Source of the DNA: a virus
DNA length: 20,750 nucleotides
Strand: one strand, 5' to 3'
IMG/VR virus record: IMGVR_UViG_3300010334_000348
Coordinates: 1-20,750 of that record
Under the pieces are notes generated by a model that was not told the origin of the DNA, searched no databases, and was given only the letters and a program-made list of their open reading frames with translations. Positions 20,703-20,750 of the stretch are shown here, piece by piece. A program made the position numbers and the translations under genes. Position 1 is the first letter of the stretch, and each line of letters starts with the position of its first letter.

Positions 20703-20750
20703 CTACTTTTTAGGATGTCCCATCATAACTTTAGTATGCATTTCTCCACC
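20703..20750 (-). CDS. C-terminal end of an unidentified gene (partial)
   Basis: The minus strand is open from the window edge to TAG at 20705-20703. The 15 visible residues end GEMHTKVMMGHPKK. The stop lies just before the -35 box of the next promoter, as expected for a gene ending upstream of a new transcription unit. Too short to identify, and it could be chance. Confidence 0.4.
   Translation of the reverse strand, partial: GGEMHTKVMMGHPKK

Overview
This AT-rich window is a late structural and morphogenesis region of a T4-like contractile-tailed phage. Most genes are placed by T4 counterparts recognised from protein motifs: gp7, gp6, gp25, gp5, gp27, gp53, gp48, gp4, a gp19/gp54-family tube protein, a gp26/51-family hub protein and gp32. 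The mix of a lysozyme-free spike, Gly-Tyr-rich structural repeats, 'AFxQANTA'-type fibre repeats and NATAAATA late promoters resembles T4-like phages of aquatic proteobacteria or cyanobacteria. The host cannot be fixed from this sequence, although one perfect sigma-70 type promoter argues for a typical bacterial host polymerase.

Layout. (1) Positions 1-11861, minus strand: one tightly packed baseplate operon, transcribed right to left as gp48 (tube cap), gp53 (wedge), gp27-like hub, gp5 (spike), gp25, gp6, gp7-like wedge, and a long fibre-like protein that runs off the left edge. Adjacent genes overlap or lie within about 15 bases of each other. (2) Positions 11894-18052, plus strand, divergent from block 1: gp4 head completion, a conserved T4-like protein of uncertain role, a tail-tube-fold protein, the gp26/51-family protein, a 63-codon reading frame in the -1 frame, a Pro/Ala/Lys-rich protein with a GH19 lysozyme domain, and a probable tape-measure or hub protein. 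(3) Positions 18062-18705: a hairpin, an exact late promoter and a plus-strand GIY-YIG/NUMOD3-type homing endonuclease gene. (4) Positions 18691-20750, minus strand: gp32 ssDNA-binding protein, a HAD/5'-nucleotidase-like enzyme, a YqiA-like alpha/beta hydrolase with a perfect TTGACA-N17-TATAAT promoter, and the last codons of a further gene at the right edge.

Main points of interest. The junction of the gp26/51-family gene and the 63-codon frame carries a canonical -1 slippery run with a Shine-Dalgarno-like GGAGGG nine bases upstream. The -1 frame is open only from the slip run onward, which looks like a programmed frameshift of the lambda G/GT tail-chaperone type at the equivalent place in the gene order. 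The spike gp5 lacks the lysozyme domain of T4 gp5, while a GH19 muramidase-like domain is fused into a neighbouring tail protein. The likely gp32 terminator lies inside the coding sequence of the opposed homing endonuclease. The gp32 leader has paired 11-base repeats suited to autoregulation. Several genes have promoter motifs so close to their start codons that leaderless mRNAs are predicted. No stretch over 300 bases lacks a gene, and I saw no tRNA, rRNA, CRISPR array or insertion sequence.
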